Assembly (NCBI RefSeq): GCF_001029105.3
Contig: NZ_CP011807.3
Coordinates: 4,960,001 to 5,024,000 of the forward strand
Direction: 5' to 3'
Length of the DNA stretch: 64,000 nt
Origin: Pandoraea faecigallinarum
Lineage (GTDB): Bacteria; Pseudomonadota; Gammaproteobacteria; Burkholderiales; Burkholderiaceae
Shown here: positions 43,426 through 53,731 of the stretch, piece after piece
Layout of the letters: each line of letters starts with the position of its first letter
Numbering within the stretch: the first letter of the stretch is position 1
Made by a program: the position numbers and the translations under genes
The notes under the pieces: generated by a model
The model's input: the letters and a program-made list of their open reading frames with translations, nothing else
Databases searched by the model: none
Told to the model about the DNA's origin: nothing

Positions 43426-44673
43426 TCAATGTGCACCACGAAGAATCCAGTCGACCATCGTACGGACATCGGCTTCTGCAACCTGTGATTGCGGCGGCAT
43501 CGGCATGCTGCCCCAATTACCGGCACCTCCGGCACGTATCTTCGCCGCCAGTATTTCAGTCGCATTCGACTGCCCATGGTACTTGGCGGCGACCTCCGAA
43601 AAGGCGGGCCCGATCTTCTTGTCGGTAACGCCGTGACAGGCCAGACAACCGTTCTTGTCCGCAAGCGTTGCTGCCGGTGACGTCGCAGTGGCGGTTTGGG
43701 CCGGCGCGTCCGGACTCGCCATGCCGAGTGTGGCGAGGGCCGCGGTCTTGCGCACCGACGCATTTTGCGCGGCGGTGCCCGACAGCGGCGGCAGCTTCGT
43801 ATCGACACCGCGCACCGGGCCGACGACCCGGTTTTGCGCGGCCAGATCTCCATGTGCGTCGCGGGCGTACGCAGGGAGTGCGGACGTCACGATACCAGCC
43901 TCGGGACAATCCTGCATACACGCCTTGTTATGGGTATCCGGTTTGTCGCCCACGCGCCACATGCCGTGCGCACGCGTCATGCCATTGCGATTGGGCATGA
44001 GTTTCTGCACGTCGCCGATGTTCTTGTCGGACAGCACGAAGTCCGCCGGCACGATCTCGCCGAGGTTCAGGATGTAGGCAGTGACCGCATACACTTCGTC
44101 CGGTGTGAGCGAGCGCGGCGCATTCCATGGCATGGCGCGACGGATGTAGTCCCACATCGTGGAGACGGTATCGACCTTCATGAGCGTGGTGCGCACCGGC
44201 TGATTGTTCCCGCGCAGCGACGCCACATGTCCGGTCTTGATGTCGTCCGCTGTGGTGCCGCCCACCAGTGGATTGAAGACCTCGTTGCTCTCGCCGAACG
44301 TGCCGTGGCACGACGCACAGCGTGCGTCGAACAACTTCTGTCCGTCGGCCACCGAACCCTGCCCCTTTGGCAGGCCCTTGAAATCGGGCCGCACGTCGAT
44401 GTCCCACGCGCCAAGCTCCGCCGGCGTGGCATCGCGGCCAATGCCCGGCGGCGCCTTGATCGGCGTCGAAGAACCGGACGCCGCGACCTGCACGGCTTTG
44501 GCGCCCTGCGCCGCCGGCGCGGCCGGTGCGGCCTTCGCGGGCGCGGCGACCCATGCCGTGAGCGTCAGCCCCGCAACGACCAGCGCCCCGGACCAAAGCC
44601 CCGCGATCACCGCCGATTGCGCGCGACGGCGCACGGTGGCACCCGGCTGACGCCGTTCAGTCGACGTGAACAT
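43426..44673 (-). CDS. soxD: SoxD, dihaem cytochrome subunit of sulfur dehydrogenase
   Basis: A 415-residue dihaem cytochrome c. A signal segment (about residues 24-48) is followed by haem sites CASCHGTFGES (about residue 118) and CLACHGVTDKK (about residue 345). The SoxD sequence YIRRAMPWNAPRSLTPDEVY includes the methionine ligand. With SoxC it oxidises SoxY-bound sulfane sulfur. The start overlaps the end of soxC by 17 bp and has GAGGTG before it. The C-terminal cytochrome domain resembles the small cytochrome encoded next. Confidence 0.93.
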   Translation of the reverse strand: MFTSTERRQPGATVRRRAQSAVIAGLWSGALVVAGLTLTAWVAAPAKAAPAAPAAQGAKAVQVAASGSSTPIKAPPGIGRDATPAELGAWDIDVRPDFKGLPKGQGSVADGQKLFDARCASCHGTFGESNEVFNPLVGGTTADDIKTGHVASLRGNNQPVRTTLMKVDTVSTMWDYIRRAMPWNAPRSLTPDEVYAVTAYILNLGEIVPADFVLSDKNIGDVQKLMPNRNGMTRAHGMWRVGDKPDTHNKACMQDCPEAGIVTSALPAYARDAHGDLAAQNRVVGPVRGVDTKLPPLSGTAAQNASVRKTAALATLGMASPDAPAQTATATSPAATLADKNGCLACHGVTDKKIGPAFSEVAAKYHGQSNATEILAAKIRAGGAGNWGSMPMPPQSQVAEADVRTMVDWILRGAH

Positions 44674-46024
44674 TGGTCACCTCCCCGTTCGTTGCCACCT
44701 GCCACGTCTGGATTGCGTTGTTGTGATAGATCGACTTCGTGCCGCGCACCTCGCGCAATTGCCGGTAACGCGGCTGCACGAAGCCGGTCTCGTCGACCGC
44801 ACGGCTTTGCAGCAGCGCGGGTGAACCGTCCCACTGCCAGTCGAAGTTGAAGCGCGTGAGGCACTTGGGCAGCACCGGCGATTCGAGGCGCGCCGCACGC
44901 CAGGACTTGCCGCCATCGGTCGAGACATCCACGCGCTTGATGCGCCCGCGGCCCGACCATGCCAGCCCCGTCACATTGAAATATCCGCGATCGAGCAACG
45001 CCTGCCCGCCCGAAGGCGACGTGATGACCGACTTGCATTCCTGAATCGACGTGTACTGACGATGCTGGCCGTCCGGCATCAGATCGACGTAATGACTCGT
45101 TTCATCCTTGGTATTCCACGGCGCGTCGCCCACCTTGATGCGACGCAGCCACTTCACCCACGACACGCCCTGCACGCCGGGCACGACCAGACGCAGCGGA
45201 TAACCGTTCTCCGGGCGCAGCATCTCGCCGTTCATGCCCCAGGCAACGAGCACGTCCGAGAGCGCCGCCTCCATCGAGATCGTGCGCGTCATGCCGGAGC
45301 CGTCGCCGCCTTCGGCGAGCACGAATTTCCCCCGCCTGGTGTCTGCACCGACGTCATCGAGCAAGACCGACAGCGGCACGCCGGTGAATTCGCAGCACGA
45401 CAGCATGCCGTGCGTGTACTGAACGGTCGGCACGGCGGCATTGCCCCATTCCATGCCGGTGTTCGCGCCGCATTCGATGAAATGCATGCGCGAGACGGAC
45501 GGCAAACGCATGATGTCGTCCATCGTGTACACCTTCGATTCGCGCACCAGACCGTGCACCATCAGGCGGTGCTGCGTCGGATCGATCTCCTGCCAGCCCT
45601 GATGGTGACGCTCGAAATGCAGACCGCTCGGCGTGATGATGCCGAACAGGCCTTGCAACGGGGTGAAGGCGACGGAGGCCTGTGCCGTCTGTGTGAGGCC
45701 TGGGGACTGGCGCCTTTGCAGATTCGCCTCGAACTTCGACGGCGCGCCGTAGGGGCGTGCGGCCACGGGTTGCCCCAGCGACGTTGCCCACGGACGCGGC
45801 GTCAGAATCATCGGGTCGCCGGCCCCCGCCGATCCACCCGGCGCGTCGGCGGCAAACGCCGCACCGCTCGCGAGCGCGGCACCGGCGGCAAGAAAGCTGC
45901 GTTGCAAAAACCCGCGCCGCGAAGGGTTAAGCCCGTCGCGTGCGATGTCGGCGGCGAGTGTGCCGTCGACGAAGTTCTCCGGCGCCCGGCGCAAACGGCC
46001 GGCTCGCGATGCGTTGTCGCTCAC
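44657..46024 (-). CDS. soxC: SoxC, molybdopterin subunit of sulfur dehydrogenase
   Basis: A 455-residue sulfite-oxidase-family protein that lacks a haem domain. A twin-arginine signal (SRRGFLQRSFLAAGAALASG) fits its export with bound molybdopterin. The molybdenum cysteine is in HFIECGANTGMEWG, and the dimerisation domain follows (DVSTDGGKSWRAARL). SoxCD allows full oxidation of the sulfane sulfur without sulfur globules. The start is a GTG at 46024 preceded by GAGGAG; an ATG at 46060 has no site. It is the first sox structural gene after the regulator. Confidence 0.94.
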   Translation of the reverse strand: MSDNASRAGRLRRAPENFVDGTLAADIARDGLNPSRRGFLQRSFLAAGAALASGAAFAADAPGGSAGAGDPMILTPRPWATSLGQPVAARPYGAPSKFEANLQRRQSPGLTQTAQASVAFTPLQGLFGIITPSGLHFERHHQGWQEIDPTQHRLMVHGLVRESKVYTMDDIMRLPSVSRMHFIECGANTGMEWGNAAVPTVQYTHGMLSCCEFTGVPLSVLLDDVGADTRRGKFVLAEGGDGSGMTRTISMEAALSDVLVAWGMNGEMLRPENGYPLRLVVPGVQGVSWVKWLRRIKVGDAPWNTKDETSHYVDLMPDGQHRQYTSIQECKSVITSPSGGQALLDRGYFNVTGLAWSGRGRIKRVDVSTDGGKSWRAARLESPVLPKCLTRFNFDWQWDGSPALLQSRAVDETGFVQPRYRQLREVRGTKSIYHNNAIQTWQVATNGEVTNVHVD

Positions 46025-46092
46025 CCCTGTCTCCTCGCGTTTCGTGGCGTCCGCCAGCATCGCGAGGACACTGGCGGCTTACCGCTTATGGA

Positions 46093-46440
46093 TTAGTTCG
46101 TGCGCGGCATGAATCCGTCGACGGCACGCTCCGGCAGCGCTTCTTCCTCGATGCGCCCGGCCACCTGCACGCATACGGCGCGACAGATCTCGACCACGCC
46201 GGTGTCCGCGATCGTGTAATAGACCTGATTCCCGTCGCGACGGCGGGAAAGCACGCCCGCCTGATACATCGCACCGAGGTGCCGGGACACGTTCGTCTGC
46301 GACGAACCCACCTCCGTCACCACCTCGCTCACCGAACGCTCTCCCCCGCACAGCGCGTGCAGAATCCGCAGCCGCGTCGGCTCCGAGAGCAGACTGAAGT
46401 AGTGCGACACCTTTTCGAATACGCGATCGAGTTCTTCCAT
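46093..46440 (-). CDS. ArsR/SmtB-family regulator (SoxR-like)
   Basis: A 115-residue winged-helix repressor. The recognition helix is in EVVTEVGSSQTNVSRHLGAM and the wing in SRRRDGNQVYYTI. Cysteines in HALCGGERS and EICRAVCVQV may sense persulfide or sulfite, as in SoxR and BigR proteins. It is the first gene ahead of soxC with about 70 bp between, so it is likely co-transcribed with the sox genes and controls them. An inverted repeat 42-67 bp upstream of its start is a candidate operator. Confidence 0.85.
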   Translation of the reverse strand: MEELDRVFEKVSHYFSLLSEPTRLRILHALCGGERSVSEVVTEVGSSQTNVSRHLGAMYQAGVLSRRRDGNQVYYTIADTGVVEICRAVCVQVAGRIEEEALPERAVDGFMPRTN

Positions 46441-46481
46441 GACGGTCAGTCTTCAAGTTCGTGCGAAGGCACAGAGAGTTT

Positions 46482-46507
46482 CGTATATGCCTATATACGC
46501 ATATACG
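46482..46507 (-). promoter_or_regulatory. Candidate operator of the ArsR/SoxR-like regulator
   Basis: The inverted repeat CGTATATG (46482-46489) and CATATACG (46500-46507) has a 10-base AT-rich centre, CCTATATACG. It lies upstream of the regulator gene where a promoter is expected. The palindrome is seen directly; binding by this regulator is inferred. Confidence 0.55.
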
Positions 46508-46741
46508 GATAATCAAAATAATGGGCGAGGGAATCAAGCTGCACTGCAACATGCCGGACGCCGATGTTTCGTCGCGAGGGTGCCCCTTTGCATCGCATGG
46601 GCGTGCCTTTCCATGTATACGTCCGGATATAGCGAACCTCATGGCATGCCTGGGCGCGACGCGTGTCGGGGCTCGCGTCGAGGAACGCCTCGACGTGCGT
46701 GACGGCATGGCGGGTCTGCACATCAGGGAAAAACCCGATAA

Positions 46742-46782
46742 GAAAAATGACAGGGGACGGCAAACGCGACGGCTGCCGTCCC
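46742..46782 (-). terminator. Intrinsic terminator of tpsB
   Basis: A 9-bp perfect stem (46774-46782 and 46754-46762) has an 11-base loop. A T-rich tail on the minus strand (CTGTCATTTTTC) follows, 9 bp after the tpsB stop. Confidence 0.8.
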
Positions 46783-46791
46783 GGCGCCGGC

Positions 46792-48564
46792 TCATTCGAA
46801 CTGATACGACCAGTTGGCGTTGAACCGCAGGGGACGGTTGGGGGAGTTGGTCGGCGCGTCGGCCATCGGCTTGGCGATCGACAGGTCCAGCGTGTAGTAC
46901 TTGCTGTCCGAGATGCGCACGCCCAGCCCCACGGAGGCCAACTGGTTGTGGAACAGCTGGCCGTAGTTCATGTACACGCGCGCCGTGTCGAGCATCAGAT
47001 ACGGCTGAACCGTCTTCAGAAAACGGAAGTCCGTGCGGAATATGCGGTTCAGTTCGATGGATGCGCCCCAACCCTTATCGCCGGCGATTTCCCCGGCCGG
47101 ATAGCCGAGACCGAAGCGCTGGCCGCCGAACGTGGCCTGTTCGGAAGTCGGCAGCGTGTTGCCGCTGTACTGTGCGCCGGCGGAGACGACGACGCCGAAG
47201 TCCCATGGCAGCACCAGCCCCTGCCTGGCGTCGAGGTTGAAACGCCAGAACGCGAGATCGTACGGGCCGAGGATCTGCTGGATGCCTGCGGGCTGCGTCG
47301 TATAGGACTGGCTCGCCCCCATCCCGTTGAAACCCTTGAACACACCCAGCGTAGCGCTGCGCGTTTGTTTCTCCGTCACCTCGTTGTACGCGAGTTGCAC
47401 CTGCCCCGCGCGCACGTTCGTCTTCGAACTGATGTTGTTCGGCGAATTCGGCACCTCGTAGCGGTCGCGCGAATTCACGCCGTACATGCCGCCGCTCACG
47501 GTCAGGCTGCGCTGGTTGTTGAGCAGGATCGGGTACGACACGCTCACGGCGACGCGCTTGGTGTCGAGATGGCGCGTGAGGCCGGCGAGCGCCTGGTCGT
47601 CGGGCTGGCCGCGATAGTGCGACGCATCGAGGCGCGCCTGAAGACCGTCCGAGCCGAGCGGCTGCACGTACGACGCCGCGTAGAACTCCTCGTCGTTGTG
47701 CCCCTTGGGCGCAATGGCCGTCAGCTGAATCTGCTCGCCCAATGGGGTAAGTGCGTTGCTCGTGACAGTGAAGACGCCGCGAATACCCGGATTGTTGTAG
47801 GAAAGCGATGTGCCCAAAGTGACCGGCTGGCGCGAGACGTCGAGCGACAGTTCGGTCGCGCCGTCCGTCTGTGTGGGCGGCTGCACGTCGGCCTTGATCT
47901 TCATGCCGGGCACGAGCGTGAGCAGATTCAGATAACGCTCGAACGTCGCGCGCCTGAGCGGCCGCTCCGCCTCGATATGCGCCGCGATATCGCGCAGGCG
48001 CTGCTCGGACGGCCCGGGCTTGCCGGTAATCTTCGTGCTGGAGATATACCCTTCGACGACCGTCACGCGCACGAAGCCATCGCTGAAATCCTGCGCGGGC
48101 ACGAAGGCAAAGGACAGCAGATAGCCCGCGTCCTGATACATCTTCGTCACCTGATTGGCTTTCTCGACCAGATCGCCGATGGTCACTTCCTTGCCCGCCA
48201 TCGGCGCAAAGCGTTCTGCGACCGCTTCGAACGGCAACGACTTCACACCCTCGATACCGAAGCGCTGCGGTGTGATCTTGCGGGCGAGCAGCGCTTTGAG
48301 CGCGTCTTCCTGCGTTGGCGGCTGAATGTGAATCGAGGGCGCCGGTGCTTTGGGCGCCTCGATCTTCGGAATGCTTTGCATCGGATCGCCGCGCACCGGA
48401 CTGGCATCGGCCCAGGCGTGATGCGTGCCGAGCAGACTCAGGGAGCAAAGCGATACGGCGACGACTTCGACTACGCCTACGGCACTGCGATTGCGAACAG
48501 ACTTGACCGAGCCCTCACGCGCGACGCGTGACGCAACACGGGACTCTCCCTGGCGATGCGCCAT
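46792..48564 (-). CDS. Two-partner secretion transporter (TpsB; ShlB/FhaC family)
   Basis: A 590-residue outer-membrane transporter. A long signal region is followed by a POTRA-like part (IEGVKSLPFEAVAERFAPMA, then VTIGDLVEKANQVTKMYQDA and GYLLSFAFVPAQDF). The C-terminal beta-barrel carries the family motif around LDLSIAKPMADAP and ends in a phenylalanine-containing YQFE. TpsB proteins export a large partner (TpsA). None is encoded in the window: downstream is a terminator then soxR, and upstream fccB is 200 bp away. The ATG at 48564 is preferred over a TTG at 48579. It may export an unlinked partner or be an orphan. Confidence 0.87.
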   Translation of the reverse strand: MAHRQGESRVASRVAREGSVKSVRNRSAVGVVEVVAVSLCSLSLLGTHHAWADASPVRGDPMQSIPKIEAPKAPAPSIHIQPPTQEDALKALLARKITPQRFGIEGVKSLPFEAVAERFAPMAGKEVTIGDLVEKANQVTKMYQDAGYLLSFAFVPAQDFSDGFVRVTVVEGYISSTKITGKPGPSEQRLRDIAAHIEAERPLRRATFERYLNLLTLVPGMKIKADVQPPTQTDGATELSLDVSRQPVTLGTSLSYNNPGIRGVFTVTSNALTPLGEQIQLTAIAPKGHNDEEFYAASYVQPLGSDGLQARLDASHYRGQPDDQALAGLTRHLDTKRVAVSVSYPILLNNQRSLTVSGGMYGVNSRDRYEVPNSPNNISSKTNVRAGQVQLAYNEVTEKQTRSATLGVFKGFNGMGASQSYTTQPAGIQQILGPYDLAFWRFNLDARQGLVLPWDFGVVVSAGAQYSGNTLPTSEQATFGGQRFGLGYPAGEIAGDKGWGASIELNRIFRTDFRFLKTVQPYLMLDTARVYMNYGQLFHNQLASVGLGVRISDSKYYTLDLSIAKPMADAPTNSPNRPLRFNANWSYQFE

Positions 48565-48763
48565 CCCTATGCCCCCCAACGCTTATTTTTTCGTGGAGCC
48601 AGTGTAACCGCGAGGGGTGAGGCTGCGTCAACGGGGGAAACCGGGGGGTTTGCAGCGCTGCGACAACACCGCGAACGGGTGCGTCGGAGGGGCGTACGTC
48701 ACGGCGCTTAGAGACTCCCCTCCAAACACAAACCGACGACGGCAAGCCGCGTCGCAATCCGCG

Positions 48764-50068
48764 TCACGCCAACATGTCGGCCCAGATACCTTGCGCCCAT
48801 GCGAGTCCCAGGGCGAATTCGTCCCGTGTGGCCCGTGGCGACGCGCCTCCCGTGCCCGGCACCGGCATCATGGTGCGCTTCGATGCGTCGTAGCGATGCA
48901 CGCTTGCGACATGCATCGCTTCGGTAGCCGAAACGAACGTGTAGCAGGTGTTGCTGTAAAGCGGCTCGGGATTGACCGCGCGCCCCGACAAGGCCGCCAC
49001 GATCGCGGCGGCGCAAACCTTGCCGTGCTGATTCGCCATATGGCCGGACTTCGGCATTTGCGGGGCAATCTGGATCGCGTCGCCCAGAACGTGGACGTCG
49101 GGCACGGCGCTCGACGCGAAACCCAGAAACTCAACGTCGCACCAGCGCCCGTTGGCCGTGGCCAGCCCGCTGCTCACCGCAATGTCGCCGGCGCGCATCG
49201 GGGGAATCACGTTTAGCACGTCGGCACGGATTTCTTCTCCCAGATGGAAACGCGCCAGATGCCGCGTCCCATCGGCCACGGCCTCGATGCAGTCGAACTG
49301 CGGGTGATACTCGACGATGCCGGCAAATTGCGTGCGCCAGATCTCATGAAATTGCTCCGCTTCGGCGAGTACCTCGTGGTTGGCGTCGAAAACGAGCACC
49401 TTGGCGCGCGGATTGTGCTGCCGGATCCACGACGCCGCCTGACAGGCGCGCTCATACGGCGCCGGCGGGCAGCGGAACGGCGCTTCGGGAATGGTGATGG
49501 CGAATACGCCGCCCTCGGGCATCGCTTTCAATCGGGCGTGAAGCAGTGCGCTCTCACGGGCATCGGTCCAGCCAACGGGAAGCGCCTCGCGAATCGCGGG
49601 GTCGTTCAGTCCCGCAATGGCCTCGCGTTGGAGCGACACGCCGGGCGAGACGATCAGCTTGTCGTAGGCGAGGCGATTGCCGTCGGCCAGACGGACCTGC
49701 TTGCGCTCGGCGTCGATGGCCGCGGCGCGGGTACGGCGCCAGGTCACACCGTGGCGTGCGACAAGCGCGTCGTATGGCACGCTCAGATCGCTCACGCGCA
49801 GGTAACCGCCGACCACGAGGTTCGAAAGCGGCGACGAAACGAACGCGGGACCCGGTTCGACGAGTGTGACGTCGATCGTGTTGCCGGACAGGACACGCAG
49901 CGCTTTCGCGGCCGTTGCCCCGCCGAATCCGCCACCGATGACGACCACGCGCGCACGGCCTTTGACCGGCGTCGGCCATGACGGCGCCGCCAGGGCGTGC
50001 GAGACGGGCAACATCCCGGCGAGTGCGGCTGTCGAATGCAAACCGAGGAGGAATTGGCGGCGATCCAT
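48764..50068 (-). CDS. fccB: Flavocytochrome c sulfide dehydrogenase, flavoprotein subunit
   Basis: A 434-residue FAD protein. A twin-arginine-type signal (DRRQFLLGLHSTAALAGM) starts it, followed by the FAD site VVVIGGGFGGATAAKALRVL and the family loop CPPAPYERACQAASWI, which holds the redox cysteine. The second FAD motif DVHVLGDAIQIAPQMPKSGH and the end YTFVSATEAMHVASVHRYDA are typical. It oxidises sulfide in the periplasm and passes electrons to the cytochrome subunit. The ATG at 50068 starts the signal; the frame extends to 50092. It starts 10 bp after fccA. Confidence 0.9.
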   Translation of the reverse strand: MDRRQFLLGLHSTAALAGMLPVSHALAAPSWPTPVKGRARVVVIGGGFGGATAAKALRVLSGNTIDVTLVEPGPAFVSSPLSNLVVGGYLRVSDLSVPYDALVARHGVTWRRTRAAAIDAERKQVRLADGNRLAYDKLIVSPGVSLQREAIAGLNDPAIREALPVGWTDARESALLHARLKAMPEGGVFAITIPEAPFRCPPAPYERACQAASWIRQHNPRAKVLVFDANHEVLAEAEQFHEIWRTQFAGIVEYHPQFDCIEAVADGTRHLARFHLGEEIRADVLNVIPPMRAGDIAVSSGLATANGRWCDVEFLGFASSAVPDVHVLGDAIQIAPQMPKSGHMANQHGKVCAAAIVAALSGRAVNPEPLYSNTCYTFVSATEAMHVASVHRYDASKRTMMPVPGTGGASPRATRDEFALGLAWAQGIWADMLA

Positions 50069-50078
50069 GGCGGCCGGT

Positions 50079-50585
50079 CTATCGGGGCGCAATCGCCGGT
50101 TGCGCGGCGAAATAGTCCGCGATGCGTTGCAGTTCGCCGTCCCGGTAGCCCTTGAGAAGTTGCGGCATCAGCGTGGCAGGTGGCTGCCCGTCGCGCATGG
50201 CGCGAAGCGACGCCATGAGCGCCGCCGCCGGACGTCCTTCGAGCGCCGGCAGCGCCGTCTTCCCCGCTGTGACCGGCGCAGCCGCGTTGTGACAACTCAT
50301 GCAGGCCATCGCCCAGTCGCGTGCTTGCCAGTCGGGCAGGGAAGATCGCGAGGCGTCACCGGCCGGCGATGGCACGTAGGCCGGCGACGCTGCATGCGCG
50401 CCCGTCACAGACGGCGTCTGCGCGATGGCAAGACCTGTCGTCGCGCCGCACCCCACGTGGACGAACGTGTGAACGCAAGCCCGAACGAACACCGCCGCGA
50501 CCGTCCGCGTCACCCGAAGGCGAGGCGAACGGTCGCGGCGGTTCGATGCAGGGCAACGGCCCATGCGCGTGCGCAGGAAGACCAT
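50079..50585 (-). CDS. fccA: Cytochrome c subunit of sulfide dehydrogenase (FccA-like)
   Basis: A 168-residue monohaem cytochrome. The haem motif CMSCHNAAAPV is at about residue 95, and the C-terminal part (ALEGRPAAALMASLRAMRDG, then LMPQLLKGYRDGEL) matches the FccA/cytochrome c553 type with an LxG and methionine ligand. The N-terminal 60 residues form a basic region and a signal. The start is uncertain: 50585 or 50564. It follows dolP by 17 bp and precedes fccB by 10 bp, so it is the small subunit of the same enzyme. Confidence 0.83.
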   Translation of the reverse strand: MVFLRTRMGRCPASNRRDRSPRLRVTRTVAAVFVRACVHTFVHVGCGATTGLAIAQTPSVTGAHAASPAYVPSPAGDASRSSLPDWQARDWAMACMSCHNAAAPVTAGKTALPALEGRPAAALMASLRAMRDGQPPATLMPQLLKGYRDGELQRIADYFAAQPAIAPR

Positions 50586-50602
50586 CCGGAGCGCTGTCGC
50601 GT

Positions 50603-51385
50603 TCAGTTGCCGGTCTTGTTGGACGGCCCCGGCTTGACCGGGCCTTCGCTGATCGGTGCCGGCGACGACAAGGGCTTGGCCGTCACGGTATCGTTGCCGA
50701 TCGGCGTCGTTGTGACCGTTGCGGCGTTGGGATCGTCGGGCTGCGCCGGAGCGGGGTTGTTCTTCGCTTCGGTCGACAGACGCTGCGCCTCTTCCGGCTT
50801 CACGTATTCATAGAGCTTCACGACCTTCTGCACGCCGTCGACACGGCTCGCCACGTTCGCGCCGATGGTGCCCTCTTCCTGCGAGACCAGCCCCATCAGG
50901 TACACGTCGCCGCGCTCGGTGACGACCTTGAAGACGTTGGCCGAAATCTCTTTCGTGTTGATGAGGTTGGCTTTGACCTTGCTGGTGATCCACGCGTCGT
51001 TCGAGCGCGAGCCGAACGAGCTCTTCGGGCCGATGGCGAGTTCGTCGACGATGCCGCGAACGTTGCTGATCTGCTTGACGATGTTCACCGCGGCCTGCTT
51101 GCTGGCGTCGTTCGGGACTTCGCCGGTCAGCAGCACACGACGATTGAAGACAGTCACGTTCACATGCACGGCGTCGTCGGTCAGCGTATTGGCGATGTTG
51201 GCTTCGGCCTTGACCTGAATTTCGCGATCTTCCGTCTGCGCACCGACCGAACGCCGGTCGGTGGCGACGAGCGCGCCGGTCGCGGCGCCGCCGAGAATGA
51301 TGGGGGCGCAACCGGCCAGGGTTGCAGCAATCAGCACGGCCGCTGCAAGCGGCTTAACAACGCCTTGGACGCGTCGGAAACTCAT
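50603..51385 (-). CDS. dolP: BON-domain outer-membrane lipoprotein (DolP/YraP)
   Basis: A 260-residue lipoprotein. The signal ends in LAGCAP with the lipidated cysteine at residue 26. Two BON domains follow (about residues 50-118 and 128-200), with VTVFNRRVLLTGEVPND and ERGDVYLMGLVSQEE as core parts. The tail of about 55 residues is rich in proline and threonine, which DolP of E. coli (191 residues) does not have. DolP supports outer-membrane integrity. A strong GGAAGGAG site precedes the ATG. The position next to diaA and yraN is conserved. Confidence 0.9.
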   Translation of the reverse strand: MSFRRVQGVVKPLAAAVLIAATLAGCAPIILGGAATGALVATDRRSVGAQTEDREIQVKAEANIANTLTDDAVHVNVTVFNRRVLLTGEVPNDASKQAAVNIVKQISNVRGIVDELAIGPKSSFGSRSNDAWITSKVKANLINTKEISANVFKVVTERGDVYLMGLVSQEEGTIGANVASRVDGVQKVVKLYEYVKPEEAQRLSTEAKNNPAPAQPDDPNAATVTTTPIGNDTVTAKPLSSPAPISEGPVKPGPSNKTGN

Positions 51386-51505
51386 CGGGCTTTCTCCTTC
51401 CTGGATGTTCTGACGGAACGGCCCCCGCCGCGCCGGATCGGCACCGCCCGCCCCCGCGACCCGGTGCCCGTCACTTGATCTTGACGCCTCAAGATGACAA
51501 TAGGT

Positions 51506-52613
<1,108 letters not shown>

Positions 52614-52716
52614 GGTTGTTCCGATGTTTTTCCTGACCGGCAACGCCGGTGCCGTTGCGCACCCGACCGGCGCCGCGCCCTGCCCGGCGGCGCCCCCGAT
52701 TGCGGAGTCCGATGCC

Positions 52717-53604
52717 ATGGATGAACGCCTGATGTCGCTGGCCGACGGCCAGCACTACCCGGCGGGCACGCTCTATGTCGTGGCCACGCCGCTGGGCAAT
52801 GCCGCCGACATCACGGTGCGGGCCTTGCATATCCTCGGCATGGTCGACGCCATCGCCTGCGAAGATACGCGCAACAGCGCCTCGTTGTTGCAGCGGTATG
52901 GCATCGACAAACCGCTGATTGCGGCCCATCAGCACAACGAGAACGAAGCGGCGACGCGCGTTGTGGAGCGCCTGCGCGGGGGCGAGCGCATCGCCTATAT
53001 TTCGGACGCCGGCACGCCCGGCATCTCGGACCCCGGCGCGCGGCTGGTGGACGCGGTGCGCACGGCAGGTCTCGGCGTGGTGCCGGTGCCCGGCGCCAGC
53101 GCGGTGATCACACTGCTGTGCGCGGCGGGCGCCTGGGTCGAGACATTCACCTTCGTGGGGTTCCTACCGTCCAGGGCACAGCAGCGCGCACAGGCGATTG
53201 CCACGCTGGCCGCCTCGACAGCCGCACAGGTGTTCTACGAAGCGCCCCACCGGATCGTCGAGACGGTCGAGGCCCTGGCCGCAGGGCTTGGCGGCGAGCG
53301 GCGCCTGCTGATTGGACGCGAGTTGACGAAGCGCTTCGAGGACATTCACGAGTGCGCGCTGGCCGATGGCGCGGCGTGGCTCAGGGCCGACGCCAACCGC
53401 CAGCGGGGCGAGTTCGTGCTGGCGGTGTCGGGCGCCGCTGCACAGGACAGCGGCGACGGCGTGAACGGTGAAGCCGAGCGCGTGCTGGCGTTACTCGTGG
53501 CCGAACTGCCGACGAAGAGTGCGGCGAAGCTCGCCGCGGCTATCACCGGCGCCCCGAAGAACGCACTCTACGAGCGCGCGCTGGCCCTCAAACCGGCGAA
53601 GTGA
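52717..53604 (+). CDS. rsmI: 16S rRNA (cytidine(1402)-2'-O)-methyltransferase
   Basis: A 295-residue SAM-dependent methylase of the tetrapyrrole-methylase fold. Motifs are [58 protein letters not shown] and [16 protein letters not shown]. It methylates C1402 in the ribosomal decoding centre. The start is placed at the ATG at 52717, which has GGAG 9 bases upstream and gives a normal length; the frame runs back to 52612 with a proline- and alanine-rich extension unlike the family. It is divergent from yraN. The gene after it is the giant effector, convergent. Confidence 0.93.
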   Translation: MDERLMSLADGQHYPAGTLYVVATPLGNAADITVRALHILGMVDAIACEDTRNSASLLQRYGIDKPLIAAHQHNENEAATRVVERLRGGERIAYISDAGTPGISDPGARLVDAVRTAGLGVVPVPGASAVITLLCAAGAWVETFTFVGFLPSRAQQRAQAIATLAASTAAQVFYEAPHRIVETVEALAAGLGGERRLLIGRELTKRFEDIHECALADGAAWLRADANRQRGEFVLAVSGAAAQDSGDGVNGEAERVLALLVAELPTKSAAKLAAAITGAPKNALYERALALKPAK

Positions 53605-53731
53605 GCCGCATGCGTGGGGAAGCGCCTGCACAGGCGGCCGGATTATCGGAATGATCCGAGATCGTGCACGGCGCAGGCACAGACTTTGGCGCGGACGCTT
53701 ACGCCGCGCCCGGCAAGACACGACGTACGAC

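Larger units (their letters stand above)
46441..46791. other. Intergenic region between soxR-like gene and tpsB
   Basis: About 350 bp, with no gene. It holds the candidate operator at 46482-46507, an AT-rich promoter-like zone around 46490-46525, and the tpsB terminator at 46742-46782. The part between 46560 and 46740 shows nothing specific. Confidence 0.5.

Noticed and set aside
42540..43628. A 362-codon plus-strand frame opposite soxY and the small cytochrome
   Set aside because: It lacks family features and overlaps two genes with signal peptides and haem or carrier motifs on the other strand.
46663..48531. A 622-codon plus-strand open frame opposite tpsB
   Set aside because: It is arginine-, histidine- and alanine-rich with no domain, and it lies wholly antisense to a clear TpsB protein. 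Long antisense frames are expected in GC-rich DNA.
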